This document shows, piece by piece, positions 63,970 through 64,000 of a stretch of DNA of 64,000 bases (the stretch's first letter is position 1; each line of letters begins with the position of its first letter). The DNA comes from Alkalihalobacillus sp. LMS39 (lineage in GTDB: Bacteria; Bacillota; Bacilli; Bacillales; Bacillaceae_F): assembly GCF_022812285.1 (NCBI RefSeq), contig NZ_CP093300.1, forward strand, positions 2,728,001-2,792,000, given 5' to 3'. Made by a program: the position numbers and the translations under genes. The notes beneath the pieces are model-generated. The model saw only the letters and a program-made list of their open reading frames with translations. It had not been told where the DNA came from and searched no databases.

Positions 63970-63998
63970 TTTTCACTCCTTTTTTAAATGAGTGAAAA
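63970..63998 (-). promoter_or_regulatory. Hairpin sequestering the trpE ribosome site
   Basis: On the minus strand TTTTCACTC (63998-63990) pairs perfectly with GAGTGAAAA (63978-63970), nine pairs around an 11-base loop holding the A-rich part of AAAAAAGGAG. The GAG of the ribosome site is in the stem, two bases before ATG. In B. subtilis, TRAP promotes an SD-blocking hairpin at trpE; this may be a local analogue. Confidence 0.55.
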
Positions 63999-64000
63999 TG

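Noticed and set aside
1-64000. CRISPR arrays, tRNA/rRNA genes, prophage, toxin-antitoxin or restriction-modification loci
   Set aside because: No regularly spaced direct repeats, no cloverleaf or rRNA-like sequence and no defence or phage families were seen. The repeats present are single dispersed units.

Overview
The window is a chromosomal segment of a spore-forming, low-GC Bacillaceae. The evidence is a long run of genes in the Bacillus subtilis trp-to-ponA order (trpEDCFBA-hisC-tyrA-aroE, ypiABF, qcrABC, ypjABCD, dapB-mgsA-bshB1-bshA-cca-birA, panBCD, dinG, ypmAB, aspB, asnS, dnaD, nth, ypoC, recU-ponA, yppC, sspM, racA, yppE), together with spore genes, Bacillus-type GGAGG ribosome sites and the menaquinol:cytochrome c reductase typical of bacilli. 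An alkaliphilic relative of Bacillus is plausible but not shown by the sequence. Most genes are on the minus strand, so the operons read from high to low coordinates.

Layout from left to right. 1-5,300: truncated class V aminotransferase, three tandem YjcZ-type micropeptides, a YtzC-like protein, RNase Z, a DJ-1/PfpI protein, a secreted NlpC/P60 endopeptidase and a YitT-type membrane protein. 5,300-7,700: repeat elements and an IS110-family element. 7,773-10,000: hemAT-cheV aerotaxis pair. 10,000-14,500: small membrane proteins, ilvA, a YvgT-like membrane protein, a rhodanese and yppE. 14,500-20,000: racA, sspM, yppC and the divergent recU-ponA pair. 20,377-31,500: dynA, ypoC, nth, dnaD, asnS, aspB, tseB, ypmA and an amidohydrolase. 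31,545-38,800: a lipoprotein, dinG, a TPR protein and panDCB behind its own attenuator-like leader. 38,772-44,300: birA-cca-bshA-bshB1-mgsA-dapB-ypjD, a tightly overlapping operon for biotin regulation, tRNA maturation, bacillithiol, methylglyoxal and lysine/diaminopimelate. 44,400-54,100: ypjC, a YugP-like protease, ypjB, ypjA, qcrCBA, ypiF, ypiB, ypiA and an unrecognised protein. 54,491-64,000: the aromatic supraoperon from aroE back to trpE, which starts just inside the right edge.

The gene content is mostly ordinary housekeeping. The unusual material is non-coding: (i) three dispersed copies of a roughly 170-190 bp imperfect hairpin repeat, physically linked to a second repeat family with full-length and internally deleted copies; (ii) a promoter, antiterminator and terminator arrangement in front of panBCD; (iii) a terminator hairpin that also buries the ribosome site of the TPR gene after panD; (iv) a hairpin covering the trpE ribosome site; (v) a probable AUU start codon for cca; and (vi) a non-coding flank of the IS110 element that may hold its guide RNA. 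No CRISPR array, rRNA, tRNA, phage or toxin-antitoxin locus was seen.
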